Shown: one piece after another, positions 32,440 to 41,871 of the stretch | Numbering within the stretch: position 1 is the first letter of the stretch | Layout: every line of letters begins with the position of its first letter | Assembly (NCBI GenBank): GCA_004297725.1 | Contig: SCUS01000172.1 | Coordinates: 1 to 64,000, forward strand | Direction: 5' to 3' | Origin: Myxococcaceae bacterium | GTDB taxonomy: Bacteria > Myxococcota_A > Polyangia > Polyangiales > Ga0077539 | DNA: 64,000 nt | Notes under the pieces: model-generated | What the model saw: only the letters and a program-made list of their open reading frames with translations | What the model was told of the DNA's origin: nothing | Databases searched by the model: none | Translations under genes and position numbers: made by a program

Positions 32440-35016
32440 ATGAGGCATCGACAGCTCGGACTTCTGGTGGGTGCCGTGAGCCTCGCGCTCGCGTGCACCG
32501 ATGGCAACTCGGTCGTCGGGGGCCCTCCCGATGCGGCCAGCGCGGACCTCGGTCCCACCGACCTCGGTCCCACCGACCTCGGTCCCACCGACCTCGGCCC
32601 GATGGACCTCGGCGTCGATGTCCCCGACGTGCCCGTCGCGGTCGACGCGCCGGATGTTCCCGACGTGCCGGTCGACGTGCCCTTCGTCTGCACCGCCGAC
32701 GCGCAGTGCGTGGGCCGCTCCGAGGGGGGCGTCTGCGACGTCGCCTCGGGTCGCTGCGTGCAGTGCCTCGCCTCCGCCGACACCTGTCCGTCGGGGCAGT
32801 ACTGCGTCGCGGCCACCAGCACCTGCGCCCCGGGCTGCCGCTCCGACGAGGCCTGCCGCTCCGCCGGCGCCGACGGCGGCGCCGCCTCCCCCACCGCCCG
32901 CTGCGACACCACCACGCGCCAGTGCGTCGCGTGCCTCGGCAACGACGACTGCCCCCTCGGCAACCTCTGCGTGGGCAACCTCTGCGTCACCGGCTGCTCT
33001 CCCACCCGAGGCTGCCCCGCCGACCAGGCCTGCTGCTCCGGCGCGTGCGTCAACATCCAGTCCAACGTCGCCGCGTGCGGCGGATGCGACACCCGCTGCA
33101 TGCTCCCCAACGCCGTCCCGGCGTGCATGAACGGCAACTGCGCCATCACGAGCTGCGCCCCCCCCTTCGCGGACTGCGACACCCGCGCGACCAACGGCTG
33201 CGAGGTCAACACCCAGAGCGACCTCGCGCACTGCGGCGCCTGCAACATGGCCTGCGCGCCGCGCCCCAACGCCACCGCGCGCTGCGCCGCCGGGGCGTGC
33301 GCCTACGAGTGCGTCACCGGCTTCTCGGACTGCAACGGCGACCCCTCCGACGGCTGCGAGGTCGACACCCGCGTCAGCGCCTCGCACTGCGGCCGATGCA
33401 GCAACGCCTGCTCGCTGGCCAACGCCACGTCGGCCTGCGCGGCCAGCGCGTGCACGGTGACCGCCTGCGCCGCGGGCTTCGCCGACTGCGACGGCAACGC
33501 GCTCAACGGCTGCGAGGCCAACACCCGGAGCGACCTCGCGCACTGCGGCGCCTGCGGAACGTCCTGCGCGGCGAGGCCCAACGGCGCGCCGGTCTGCGTC
33601 ACCGGGGTCTGCGGCGTCACCTGCCTCGCGGGCTACGCCGACTGCGACGGGGAGCCGGCCAACGGCTGCGAGTCCAACACCCCGACCGACCTGCGCAACT
33701 GCGGCGGCTGCGGGCGCGCGTGCAGCAGCAACAACGCCACGGCCTCGTGCCGCGTCGGCGTCTGCGCCGTCGAGAGCTGCAACGCCGGCTTCGGCGACTG
33801 CGACGGGAGCCTCGCCAACGCCTGCGAGGTCAACCTCAACACCAGCAACGCCCACTGCGGGGCCTGCGGGCGCGCGTGCCTGCCGGGCGCCACCTGCACC
33901 GCCGGCGCGTGCGTGCTCGGGCCCTACGGCAGCGGCGCCGACGCGGCGCTCACGCCCACCTCGGGCACCGTCACCATCAACGTCGTGCGCTCGCCCGCGA
34001 CCGCGGCGGCCGGGGGAACCACGGTCGACCTGACCGCGCCGACGGGCTTCTCCGTGGGGCAGATGGTGTTCCTGCACCAGACGCAGGGCGCCGGGGCGGG
34101 GAGCTGGGAGGTGCGGCAGATCGTGGCGCTGGCCGGGTCGCGCGCCACCGTCGAGGCCCCGCTCACGGCGGCCTACAGCAGCGCCGGGGCCAACCGCGCG
34201 CAGGCCGTGGTGATGCCGCAGTACAGCACCGTGCTGCTCACCGGGGCGACGCTGGTCGCGCCCGCGTGGGACGGCAACACCGGGGGCATCCTGGCCTTCG
34301 CCGCGCGAGAGAGCGTGCGGGTGATGAGCGGCGCCATCGTCATGAGCGAGCGCGGGTTTCGCGGCCACCCCCGGGTGAGCTCCAACAACCGGGCCGGCGA
34401 GCAGGGCGAAGGGGCCGCCGGGTACGGCGCGCAGAACACCATCCCCAACAGCAACGGCGGCGGCGGCGGCGGGCGCACGGGCTGCGAGTGCTGCTGGGCA
34501 GGCGGCGGCGGAGGGGGAGGCCACGCGAGCGGAGGCCTCGCCGGGAGCGCGGGCGGAGCGGTCTGCCAGCCGGGCGGCAACGCGGGCCTGGCGGTGGGCG
34601 TCGCGGCGCAGACGACGATGTTCTTCGGCGGGGCCGGGGCCAACGGCGGCGCCGACGAGGACGGCTACGGCTCCGCCGGGGCCAACGGCGGAGGGATCAT
34701 CTACGTGGCCTCGCCGGCGATCTCCGTCGAGAGCCCGGGGGCCATCCGCTCCAACGGGCAGACGGGCAACAACGAGTACAACTACGCGGGCTGCGGCTCC
34801 GGGGGCGGCGGCGGCGGCGCGGGAGGAGCGATCTACCTGCGCGTGGGCGGCATCAACCTCGGGGCCTCGCTGGTGACCGCGAGCGGCGGCGTCGGCGGCA
34901 ACGACCCGGGCAACTGCGGAACGGCCGGCGGCAACGGCAGCGTCGGGCGCATCACCGTCCGAGGATCGACCACCACCAGCGGCACCACCGCCCCGGCCTT
35001 CACCGCCGTACCCTGA
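32440..35016 (+). CDS. Cys-rich repeat lipoprotein with Gly-rich C-terminal domain
   Basis: LALAC lipobox, DLGPTDLGPTDLGP linker, GCE(V/A)NT.SDLAHCGAC repeats paralogous to 10859-13408, C-terminal GGGGGGRTGCECCWAGGGGGGG and GGAGGAI segments. Confidence 0.8.
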   Translation: MRHRQLGLLVGAVSLALACTDGNSVVGGPPDAASADLGPTDLGPTDLGPTDLGPMDLGVDVPDVPVAVDAPDVPDVPVDVPFVCTADAQCVGRSEGGVCDVASGRCVQCLASADTCPSGQYCVAATSTCAPGCRSDEACRSAGADGGAASPTARCDTTTRQCVACLGNDDCPLGNLCVGNLCVTGCSPTRGCPADQACCSGACVNIQSNVAACGGCDTRCMLPNAVPACMNGNCAITSCAPPFADCDTRATNGCEVNTQSDLAHCGACNMACAPRPNATARCAAGACAYECVTGFSDCNGDPSDGCEVDTRVSASHCGRCSNACSLANATSACAASACTVTACAAGFADCDGNALNGCEANTRSDLAHCGACGTSCAARPNGAPVCVTGVCGVTCLAGYADCDGEPANGCESNTPTDLRNCGGCGRACSSNNATASCRVGVCAVESCNAGFGDCDGSLANACEVNLNTSNAHCGACGRACLPGATCTAGACVLGPYGSGADAALTPTSGTVTINVVRSPATAAAGGTTVDLTAPTGFSVGQMVFLHQTQGAGAGSWEVRQIVALAGSRATVEAPLTAAYSSAGANRAQAVVMPQYSTVLLTGATLVAPAWDGNTGGILAFAARESVRVMSGAIVMSERGFRGHPRVSSNNRAGEQGEGAAGYGAQNTIPNSNGGGGGGRTGCECCWAGGGGGGGHASGGLAGSAGGAVCQPGGNAGLAVGVAAQTTMFFGGAGANGGADEDGYGSAGANGGGIIYVASPAISVESPGAIRSNGQTGNNEYNYAGCGSGGGGGGAGGAIYLRVGGINLGASLVTASGGVGGNDPGNCGTAGGNGSVGRITVRGSTTTSGTTAPAFTAVP

Positions 35017-35040
35017 CGGTGCGGCGTCCGCGCCCTTGAC

Positions 35041-35072
35041 GGCCCGGCGGGTTCCGTGCGAGCCGCCGGGCC
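35041..35072 (+). terminator. GC-rich hairpin between co-directional genes
   Basis: ggcccggcgg - 12 nt - ccgccgggcc perfect 10-bp stem; no T-tract. Confidence 0.45.
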
Positions 35073-35091
35073 ACTCAACGAGGTGCGTGTG

Positions 35092-37437
35092 ATGTGGTCC
35101 AATCGACGGTGGCTCCCGGTATCCCTGGCTCTTCTCCTGCCCGCGTGCGGGGGTGACGAGTCGCCCTTCGACACGATGCCCGAAGAGGACGCGGGCGAGA
35201 TGCTCATGGAAGACGCCGGCCCCATCCCGACCTTCCCCGACCTGGGCGTCACCCCCGACCGCGGCTTCCCGGAGGATCAGGGCTTCCCCAGGGTCGACGT
35301 CCCGGAGTTCGACAGCGGCACCGGCTTCGACAGCGGCACCCGCTTCGACACCGGCGTCCGTGACACCGGCGTCCGTGACACCGGCGTCCGCGACACGGGC
35401 GTCCGCGACACCGGCCCGGCCGACACGGGCCCGGCCGACACGGGCCCGGCCTACGACCCCTGCGCGATGGGCTCGGTGATCGACCTCAACATGGCCGGCA
35501 CCCTCGCCGGTCTGACCACCAGCTACACCGGCAGCAACACCATGGTCGGCGGCACCGCCCCGCTCCGCCCGGCGTGCGGCAGCGCGACGTCCATCGGCCA
35601 CGAGGTGGTGCTCCGGTACACCCCGCGCGCCACCTCCCGACTGCGGGTCTCCACCAACAACGACGGCACCACCGCGGGCTTCGACACGGTCGTCTGGGCG
35701 CAGCCCGCGTGCTCGTCGCTCCCGACGGGCAACGCCGGCCTCGGCTGCAACGACGACAGCGGCTCGGCGCCCCGCACGCTCGCCTCGACCTTCACCACCT
35801 CGGCGAACGTCACCGCGGGCACCGCCGTCTACATCGTCGTCGCGGGCTACCGCCCCTCCGGCACCCCGACGGGCACCTTCGCCCTCACCGTGACCGAGCT
35901 CGTGCCCGGGATGGCGGGCGCCGTGTGCGACCCGCGGGTGAGCTCCCCGCCGCCCTGCGCCGACGCGCTCACCTGCATCGCCGACGCGGGCTCGACCACC
36001 GCCGGCACCTGCATCGCCGACGGCACCGCGGGCGGTCGATGCCGCGCCACCGGGACGGCCTGCGACATGGGCCTCGCGTGCAGCGGCTCGGCCACCTCCA
36101 CGGCGTCGCGATGCCGCGCGTCGGTGGCGGTCGGGGCCGCGTGCGACCCGGCGCGGGTGACCAGCCTCTGCGCGACGGGCAGCACCTGCGTCACGGCCAA
36201 CGGGTCGAGCACCTGCGTGGCCGACGGCGCCCGGGGCGGCACCTGCCGGGTCGTCGCGCCGCGCTGCGACGCGATGCTCACCTGCAGCACCATGACGGGC
36301 AGCGGCGTGTGCCGCGAGGTGGTGGCCGACGGCGCGTCCTGCGACCCGGCGGGGATCAACTCCGTGTGCCAGACGGGGCGAACCTGCGCGGCGTACTACG
36401 GCGCGGCCACGGGCACCTGCGTGGTGGACGGCAACGACGGCGCCCGGTGCCGCACCAGCGGGGCGGCCTGCGAGACGGGCCTGATCTGCAGCGGGACGGC
36501 GTCGTCGACGACCTCGCGCTGCCGCCCTCGCGTGGAGCTCGGCGCGGCGTGCGACCCGGTGGGGGAGCGCAACCTCTGCGCGACCAACTCGGGCTGCGTC
36601 TCGTCTCCGGTGGGCTGGACCTGCGTGGCCCTCGGCGCTCGCGGGGGCATCTGCCGCCCGAGCGGCACGCGCTGCGACAGCGGGCTCACCTGCATCACCG
36701 GGACGCCCAACGACTACTGCCGCGAGCGGCTGAGCAGCGCCGGCGCGATGTGCGACGCCGCCAACCAGTCGACCCTCTGCGCGACCAACTCGAGCTGCCT
36801 CGCGACCGCCGGGCAGACCGTGGGCGCGTGCACGGCCAACGGCACCGCCGCGGGCGCCGACTGCCGCACCAGCGGGACGCGCTGCGACGCGGGCCTCACC
36901 TGCACCACGACCTCGGGCGCGGGCTGGTGCCGCCGGGCGTCCACCGCGGCGATGGCCTGCGACTGGACCGGCCGGGTCACCTCCTGCCCGGCGATGACCG
37001 CGTGCGCCCCGAGCAGCGCGACCGCCGGCACCTGCGCCATGCAGGTGATGGAGACGGAGCCCAACAACAGCATCACGGCGCCGTCGCCGACCGTTAGCGC
37101 CAGCACGGTGTTCGCGGGCTCGGTCGAGGCCGGCGGCCGCGACTGCGTGGGGGTCGACCTCCCGATGGGCGCGTCGATCTTCGCCGACGTGCAGCTCCCG
37201 GCGACGCCCACCTGCGCGCCGGGTGGACCTGATCCCTTCCTCACGGTGTTCAACCCGATGGGTCGGCTGATCTCCTTCGAGGACGACTCCGCGGGCCGCG
37301 GCCGCTGCGCGGTGATCGACCCCACGGTGCGCCCGGAGCTCGCCCGCCTCGCCGCGGGTCGCTACGTCGTCTGCGTCAACGGCTACAACAACGCCGCCGT
37401 CCCGAACTACCTCTTCACCGTCGGCGTCGTGCGCTGA
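35092..37437 (+). CDS. Cys-rich lipoprotein with DTGVR tandem-repeat linker and PPC-like domains
   Basis: LLLPAC lipobox; DTGVRDTGVRDTG; repeated GLTC.......CR....G..CD motifs; C-terminal FADVQLPATPTC...DPFLTVFNPMGRLISFEDDSAG. Confidence 0.75.
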   Translation: MWSNRRWLPVSLALLLPACGGDESPFDTMPEEDAGEMLMEDAGPIPTFPDLGVTPDRGFPEDQGFPRVDVPEFDSGTGFDSGTRFDTGVRDTGVRDTGVRDTGVRDTGPADTGPADTGPAYDPCAMGSVIDLNMAGTLAGLTTSYTGSNTMVGGTAPLRPACGSATSIGHEVVLRYTPRATSRLRVSTNNDGTTAGFDTVVWAQPACSSLPTGNAGLGCNDDSGSAPRTLASTFTTSANVTAGTAVYIVVAGYRPSGTPTGTFALTVTELVPGMAGAVCDPRVSSPPPCADALTCIADAGSTTAGTCIADGTAGGRCRATGTACDMGLACSGSATSTASRCRASVAVGAACDPARVTSLCATGSTCVTANGSSTCVADGARGGTCRVVAPRCDAMLTCSTMTGSGVCREVVADGASCDPAGINSVCQTGRTCAAYYGAATGTCVVDGNDGARCRTSGAACETGLICSGTASSTTSRCRPRVELGAACDPVGERNLCATNSGCVSSPVGWTCVALGARGGICRPSGTRCDSGLTCITGTPNDYCRERLSSAGAMCDAANQSTLCATNSSCLATAGQTVGACTANGTAAGADCRTSGTRCDAGLTCTTTSGAGWCRRASTAAMACDWTGRVTSCPAMTACAPSSATAGTCAMQVMETEPNNSITAPSPTVSASTVFAGSVEAGGRDCVGVDLPMGASIFADVQLPATPTCAPGGPDPFLTVFNPMGRLISFEDDSAGRGRCAVIDPTVRPELARLAAGRYVVCVNGYNNAAVPNYLFTVGVVR

Positions 37438-37455
37438 CCCCCCACCCCGCTGCCC

Positions 37456-38370
37456 TCACCGCCAGGGCAGCACGTTGCGCGGGTCGCAGGGGACGCTCAC
37501 CTCCTGCTCCGTGACCCGAGCGATGTCCTCCCTCATCACGTCGATGCCCGCGCGCACCCGCCGCACCTCGTAGTGGAGGTGCACGTAGCCCTCCGCGCCG
37601 GTGTCTCCCACGAAGCCCACCACCGCGCCGGGCCGCACGAACATCCCCCGCGTCAGCCCCTGCGCCGCCGCGTCGAGGTGGCCGTACAGGATCAGGTAGG
37701 TCCATAGCGTGTCGCCCTCGCGCACCACCTGGCGGAGCAGCACCGTCGTCCCGAAGAGTCGCCCCACGTAGACCACCTCCGGGTCGCCCTGCTCGCCGCG
37801 CAGCGCCGCCACCCGGACGGGCGTCCCCCTCGGCTGCGGCAGGTCGACCCCGCCGTGGCCGGTGGCGCTGAGCCCGGCGCCTCGCCGCTGCTGGGAGTCG
37901 GGGCGGTCGAGGTCGTAGCCCGACGACACCGCGCGCCCGCCCGCAGTCGGAACCGGGTACACGAAGCGGTCGTAGTCCTCGGGCACGTCGGGCCGTCGAG
38001 GGATGTGCTCGTAGATCACCCGCCGCCCGGTGCGCTCGGTGTGCACGTTGGTCGCCACCATCGCGCCCTCGTCGACCACCGCCCCCGCGGTCGGCAGGCA
38101 GAACCCGTCCAGGTCGAGCTCCCCCACCGCGCAGCGCGGGTGCAGGCACTCGTCGGCGATCAGCACCCCGTCGCAGCGGGCGCCCTCGGGCTCGATGTGC
38201 GTGACCTCCGGCGCTCGCGCGCTCGTGGCCAGCGGGGCGACGGCCCGGTCGCGCGCGGGCAGCCACACCCACGGCGCCACCGCCAGGGCCACCCAGGGGG
38301 ACCATCGCCTCGCACGCTTCGTCACTCCCTGCGCAACGCCGCTCACCCGCTCTCGCATTCCCGCCGTCAT
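37456..38370 (-). CDS. M23-family peptidase domain protein
   Basis: TGHGGVDLPQPRGTPVRVAALRG...LYGHLDAAAQGL..GMFVRPGAVVGFVGDTGAEGYVHLHYEVRR (LytM/M23-like HxxxD and HLHYE). Confidence 0.85.
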   Translation of the reverse strand: MTAGMRERVSGVAQGVTKRARRWSPWVALAVAPWVWLPARDRAVAPLATSARAPEVTHIEPEGARCDGVLIADECLHPRCAVGELDLDGFCLPTAGAVVDEGAMVATNVHTERTGRRVIYEHIPRRPDVPEDYDRFVYPVPTAGGRAVSSGYDLDRPDSQQRRGAGLSATGHGGVDLPQPRGTPVRVAALRGEQGDPEVVYVGRLFGTTVLLRQVVREGDTLWTYLILYGHLDAAAQGLTRGMFVRPGAVVGFVGDTGAEGYVHLHYEVRRVRAGIDVMREDIARVTEQEVSVPCDPRNVLPWR

Positions 38371-39359
38371 CCCTGGCAGAGCGCCACGACCCGCTCGGTG
38401 AGCCACCACCCGCCCGCCACGCCCGAGAGCGCCGTCACAACCCTCGCCCCGCTCGCCCACCGGCCCGCCGCGAGGCGACCGAGGGTCGCCGCCGACAGCA
38501 CCGCCGCGAGCTGCGCCAGCTCGATGCCCAGGTTGAAGGACGCCAGCGCGAGCACCCGCTCCCCGGAGCGCATCCCCGCCGCGCGGAGGGCGCCCGCGAA
38601 GCCCAGCCCGTGCACCAGCCCGAAGGCCGCCGGCAGCGCCCAGATGTTTACCCGATCGGGTACTCCATCGCCCTCGGAGAGCGAGCGCCAGGTGTCCGCG
38701 GCCAGCAGCCAGATGCTCCCGGCGATGAGGGCCTCGACCAGGGCGGCGGACACCGGGACCGTGGTGAGCGCCGCGACGCAGAGGGTGAGCGCGTGGCCCG
38801 CGGTGAAGGACGACACCGCCACGGCGCGACGACGCCAGGAGCGCACCCGCACCAGCAGCAGCGCCAGGAAGAGCAGGTGGTCGAGGCCGGTCGCGAGGTG
38901 CGAGACGCCGAGGGAGACGAAGCCGCGGGCGGTGATCCACCAGGGCGCCGGGGCGGAGAGCGCGTCGGGGACCACCATCGCGGGAGCCGACGGGCGGAGC
39001 GTGCGGGCGAGGGAGCTCCCGTCGCGGCGGCGCACGTTCACCAGGGTCTCGTGGGCCGATCCGAGGCTGTCGACGGTGACCCCGTCGAGGCCCGAGGGGC
39101 CGCAGTCGACGCGCCACCGCCAGCGCTCGCCTCGCACCTCGGGCGCCCTCGCCGGGGCGTCGAGCACACGGCACCGCGCCGAGAGCGCGAAGGACCACGC
39201 CGCCCCTACCCGGGAGGGGTCGTCGTCGACGCGCACGCTCACGGTGACCGTCGCGTCGCGGGCCTCCTCCAGGGTGACCACCTCGGGGTCACGGCCGTGG
39301 GCGGGCGCGGCCCCGGCGTGAAGCAGCGTCGCGAGCGCGAGAGCGAGCGGGAACCTCAT
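38367..39359 (-). CDS. HupE/UreJ-like membrane protein
   Basis: GVSHLATGLDHLLFLALLL, FTAGHALTL, AFGLVHGLGFAGAL, FNLGIELAQL motifs. Confidence 0.8.
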   Translation of the reverse strand: MRFPLALALATLLHAGAAPAHGRDPEVVTLEEARDATVTVSVRVDDDPSRVGAAWSFALSARCRVLDAPARAPEVRGERWRWRVDCGPSGLDGVTVDSLGSAHETLVNVRRRDGSSLARTLRPSAPAMVVPDALSAPAPWWITARGFVSLGVSHLATGLDHLLFLALLLVRVRSWRRRAVAVSSFTAGHALTLCVAALTTVPVSAALVEALIAGSIWLLAADTWRSLSEGDGVPDRVNIWALPAAFGLVHGLGFAGALRAAGMRSGERVLALASFNLGIELAQLAAVLSAATLGRLAAGRWASGARVVTALSGVAGGWWLTERVVALCQG

Positions 39360-40189
39360 CGCGAGGGTTCGCCTTCGAGGCGCAGCGGGAGGCGGGCGCG
39401 CAGCCGGTCGCGCACGCCGCGGTCGAGGGCCTCGCGCTGGTCGTCGCGCCAGTCGGCGACGAGGCGTAGCCCCGCCTGGGCGACGGTCAGCGTGGTGGGC
39501 GCGACCCTCGCGGTGATCCGCACCCGGTGGACGCCGAAGCGGGTCTCGAGGGGAGGCGACCACGCGCCCACGGGCAGCTCGCGGAGCGCCTCGGCGAAGG
39601 CGCTGCCGTACTCCGAGGCGAGGCTGGCGTCGTTGCGGGCGATGGCCTCTCGGCCGAAGGGGGGAGCGTCGCCGAGGGAGGAGGGGTCGTCGCCGAGGGC
39701 GATGCGCTCCGAGAGGGAGGCCATGACGGAGGGCGCGTCGGAGGGGTGAAGGGCGAGGGAGACGAAGACCTGGGTGAAGCTCACCCGGGCGGGGACCAGG
39801 TAGCGCTCGGGGTGGCGGGCGAGGGTGCGGGCGAGCTCGTCGGGCGTGGGATCCGGAGCGGCGGCCTCGTGGCGGAGGATCCACGCGGCGCGCTCGACGA
39901 GGCGCTGGCGGAGCACCGGGTCGCCCTCCCAGACGCGGCGGTCGAGGGCCTCCCGGTAGAGGCGCTCGTCGTCGGCCCAGGACTCCAGGCGGGCGCGGAG
40001 CTCGGCGGCGGAGGGCTCCCGGTGGAGGCTCGCGCGGAGCTCGTCGCGCAGGGCGCGGGCGGTGGCGCGAGGGGCCGTGAGCGAGGGTTGCGGGGTGGAG
40101 CGGGCGAGGGACTCGATGCCGAAGAGCGCGGCGCCCAGCGTGAGGAACCGCAGCGCCGGAGAGCGCCACAGCCGCCGGGCGAGCGTCAC
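39356..40189 (-). CDS. Peptidyl-prolyl isomerase-like (PpiC/SurA-type) membrane-anchored protein
   Basis: PARVSFTQVFVS...LGDAPPFGREAI...FAEALRELPVGAWSPPLETRFGVHRVRI resembles a parvulin domain; overlaps HupE-like gene. Confidence 0.7.
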   Translation of the reverse strand: MTLARRLWRSPALRFLTLGAALFGIESLARSTPQPSLTAPRATARALRDELRASLHREPSAAELRARLESWADDERLYREALDRRVWEGDPVLRQRLVERAAWILRHEAAAPDPTPDELARTLARHPERYLVPARVSFTQVFVSLALHPSDAPSVMASLSERIALGDDPSSLGDAPPFGREAIARNDASLASEYGSAFAEALRELPVGAWSPPLETRFGVHRVRITARVAPTTLTVAQAGLRLVADWRDDQREALDRGVRDRLRARLPLRLEGEPSR

Positions 40190-40398
40190 CCGACGGTGAC
40201 CAGCGGGGCGTCTTCGTTGACGGCCTGGCCCTCGGAGACGTGGATCACCGTGATGGTGCCGCCCTCCTCGGACTCGACGGGCATCTCCATCTTCATCGAC
40301 TCAAGGATCGCGACGACGGTGCCGGGCTCGATGACGTCGCCGAGCTTCACTTCGATCTTCCAGACGGTGCCGGTGATGTGCGCGTTGATGACGGGCAT
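40186..40398 (-). CDS. Biotinyl/lipoyl-attachment domain protein (70 aa, BCCP-like)
   Basis: GTVWKIEVKLGDVIEPGTVVAILESMKMEMPVESEEGGTITVIHVSEGQAVNEDAPLVTVG; ESMKMEM biotinylation motif. Confidence 0.9.
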   Translation of the reverse strand: MPVINAHITGTVWKIEVKLGDVIEPGTVVAILESMKMEMPVESEEGGTITVIHVSEGQAVNEDAPLVTVG

Positions 40399-40645
40399 GG
40401 GGGGTATCGTTCCTTCGGGTGGTCGGCGGCGGGGCCGTCGCGGGAGAACGGTACTTTCACCGCCTCCGCCGAGGCAAGGCGTATGGTGCCTGTGGTCAAT
40501 GGAGTCCCATGCGCGGGGCGGGAATGGTCAACGCTCTCCCACCCGCCAGGGGGGGGACGGTGATGGCTCGCACCCCTGGAAACAGGGCGAAGCGTGCTCT
40601 CCCCTCCGTGGCCCGGGTACTGCAGAGCCTCTCTCCCAACCACTC

Positions 40646-41734
40646 ATGGAGACCGTGATGCGAAGCCCGACCCGAACCGAGACCTCTCCCCGCTGGATGC
40701 TGGCGGCAGCGATCGCGATGGTGGCCTGCGCGCCCAACACCGACGACGCCGCGACCCCGGTCACGACGATGGCGGGCTTCGTTCCGGACACGGACATCAC
40801 CGAGGCCGAGCAGGCCGCTGGCGTGGCGGAGCCGGGCAACGACTACACCGAGCCCACGGCGGAGACCGACGGCGACGTCGGCACGCTGGCCCCGCCCCTC
40901 GAGGGCAGCGGCTTCACCATGACGGCCGAGGGCACCGGCACCGCCGTCGACGCGGTGGGGGGCTGTCGCCCGGCGGCCGGGTACAGCCACGGCAACCGCG
41001 CCAACATCTGCGTCGTCTCCGTCGACGGCAAGCTGGTCGAGTACCGCACGGCGCAGGCCTTCGGGGCGATGCGCGCGGCGGCCGCGTCGAGCGGCGTGCG
41101 CATCTCCATCGTCAGCGGCTTCCGCACGATGGATCAGCAGCGCTACCTCTACAACCTCTACCTCGCGGGCCGCGGCAACCTCGCGGCGCGGCCGGGCTAC
41201 TCCAACCACCAGAGCGGCCTCGCGCTCGACCTCAACACCAGCAGCGCCGGGGTCTACAACTGGATGTCGCGCAACGCGTCGCGCTACGGCTTCCGCCGCA
41301 CGGTTCCGAGCGAGCCGTGGCACTGGGAGCGCCCGGCGGGCTCGCAGGGCTCCTTCTCCGGCGGCACCTCCAGCGGGCGCTGCTACTCCTCGACCCTGGG
41401 GCGCGAGGTGGCCGAGAAGACCTGCGTCGAGTCGCGCCTCGATAGCGCCTGGTACCAGTGCGACAACGGCAGCTGGTACTCCGGCCGCGGCAGCCGCGGG
41501 GCGTGCTCCTCGCAGCACCCGCTCAGCGGCGGCGGCGGCACGACGCCCGACCCCGGCACCGGCCATTGTTACAGCGGCACGCTCGGCCGCGACATGCGCG
41601 TGGGCGCGTGCCTCCAGAGCCGCTTCGACCGCGACTGGTACCAGTGCGCGAGCATCGGCTGGGTGATGAACAACAGCATCGCCTCGTCGCGCCGCGGCTA
41701 CGCGGGCGCCTGCTCCAGCTACACGCCGCTCTGA
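40646..41734 (+). CDS. VanY-like D-alanyl-D-alanine carboxypeptidase (M15) lipoprotein
   Basis: ISIVSGFRTMDQQRYLYNLY...ARPGYSNHQSGLALDLNTS...EPWHWE; lipobox MVAC; duplicated C-terminal Cys domain. Stop codon lies in the 127-bp repeat. Confidence 0.88.
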   Translation: METVMRSPTRTETSPRWMLAAAIAMVACAPNTDDAATPVTTMAGFVPDTDITEAEQAAGVAEPGNDYTEPTAETDGDVGTLAPPLEGSGFTMTAEGTGTAVDAVGGCRPAAGYSHGNRANICVVSVDGKLVEYRTAQAFGAMRAAAASSGVRISIVSGFRTMDQQRYLYNLYLAGRGNLAARPGYSNHQSGLALDLNTSSAGVYNWMSRNASRYGFRRTVPSEPWHWERPAGSQGSFSGGTSSGRCYSSTLGREVAEKTCVESRLDSAWYQCDNGSWYSGRGSRGACSSQHPLSGGGGTTPDPGTGHCYSGTLGRDMRVGACLQSRFDRDWYQCASIGWVMNNSIASSRRGYAGACSSYTPL

Positions 41735-41857
41735 GAAGCTCAGCATGAACCTGCTGCGCCCCCCGATGCAGCGGTCGGCCGCGCTCGAAATACCCCGCGT
41801 ATGTCTCGCGCGGCCTCCCTCGCCTCGGGGTGCTCGCGACGGTTCATGCTGACCTTC
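41731..41857 (+). repeat. 127-bp intergenic repeat copy B
   Basis: 125/127 identical to 16443-16569; terminal inverted repeat aagctcagcatgaacc / ggttcatgctgacctt (1 mismatch). Confidence 0.92.
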
Positions 41858-41871
41858 GGAGTCTTCGGTCC

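Noticed and set aside
40399-40645. Riboswitch in the leader of the vanY-like gene
   Set aside because: The roughly 250-nt leader has stems (e.g. ccagggg...cccctgg near 40547-40579), but I could not match a c-di-AMP, c-di-GMP or cobalamin consensus. An Infernal/Rfam scan would be needed.
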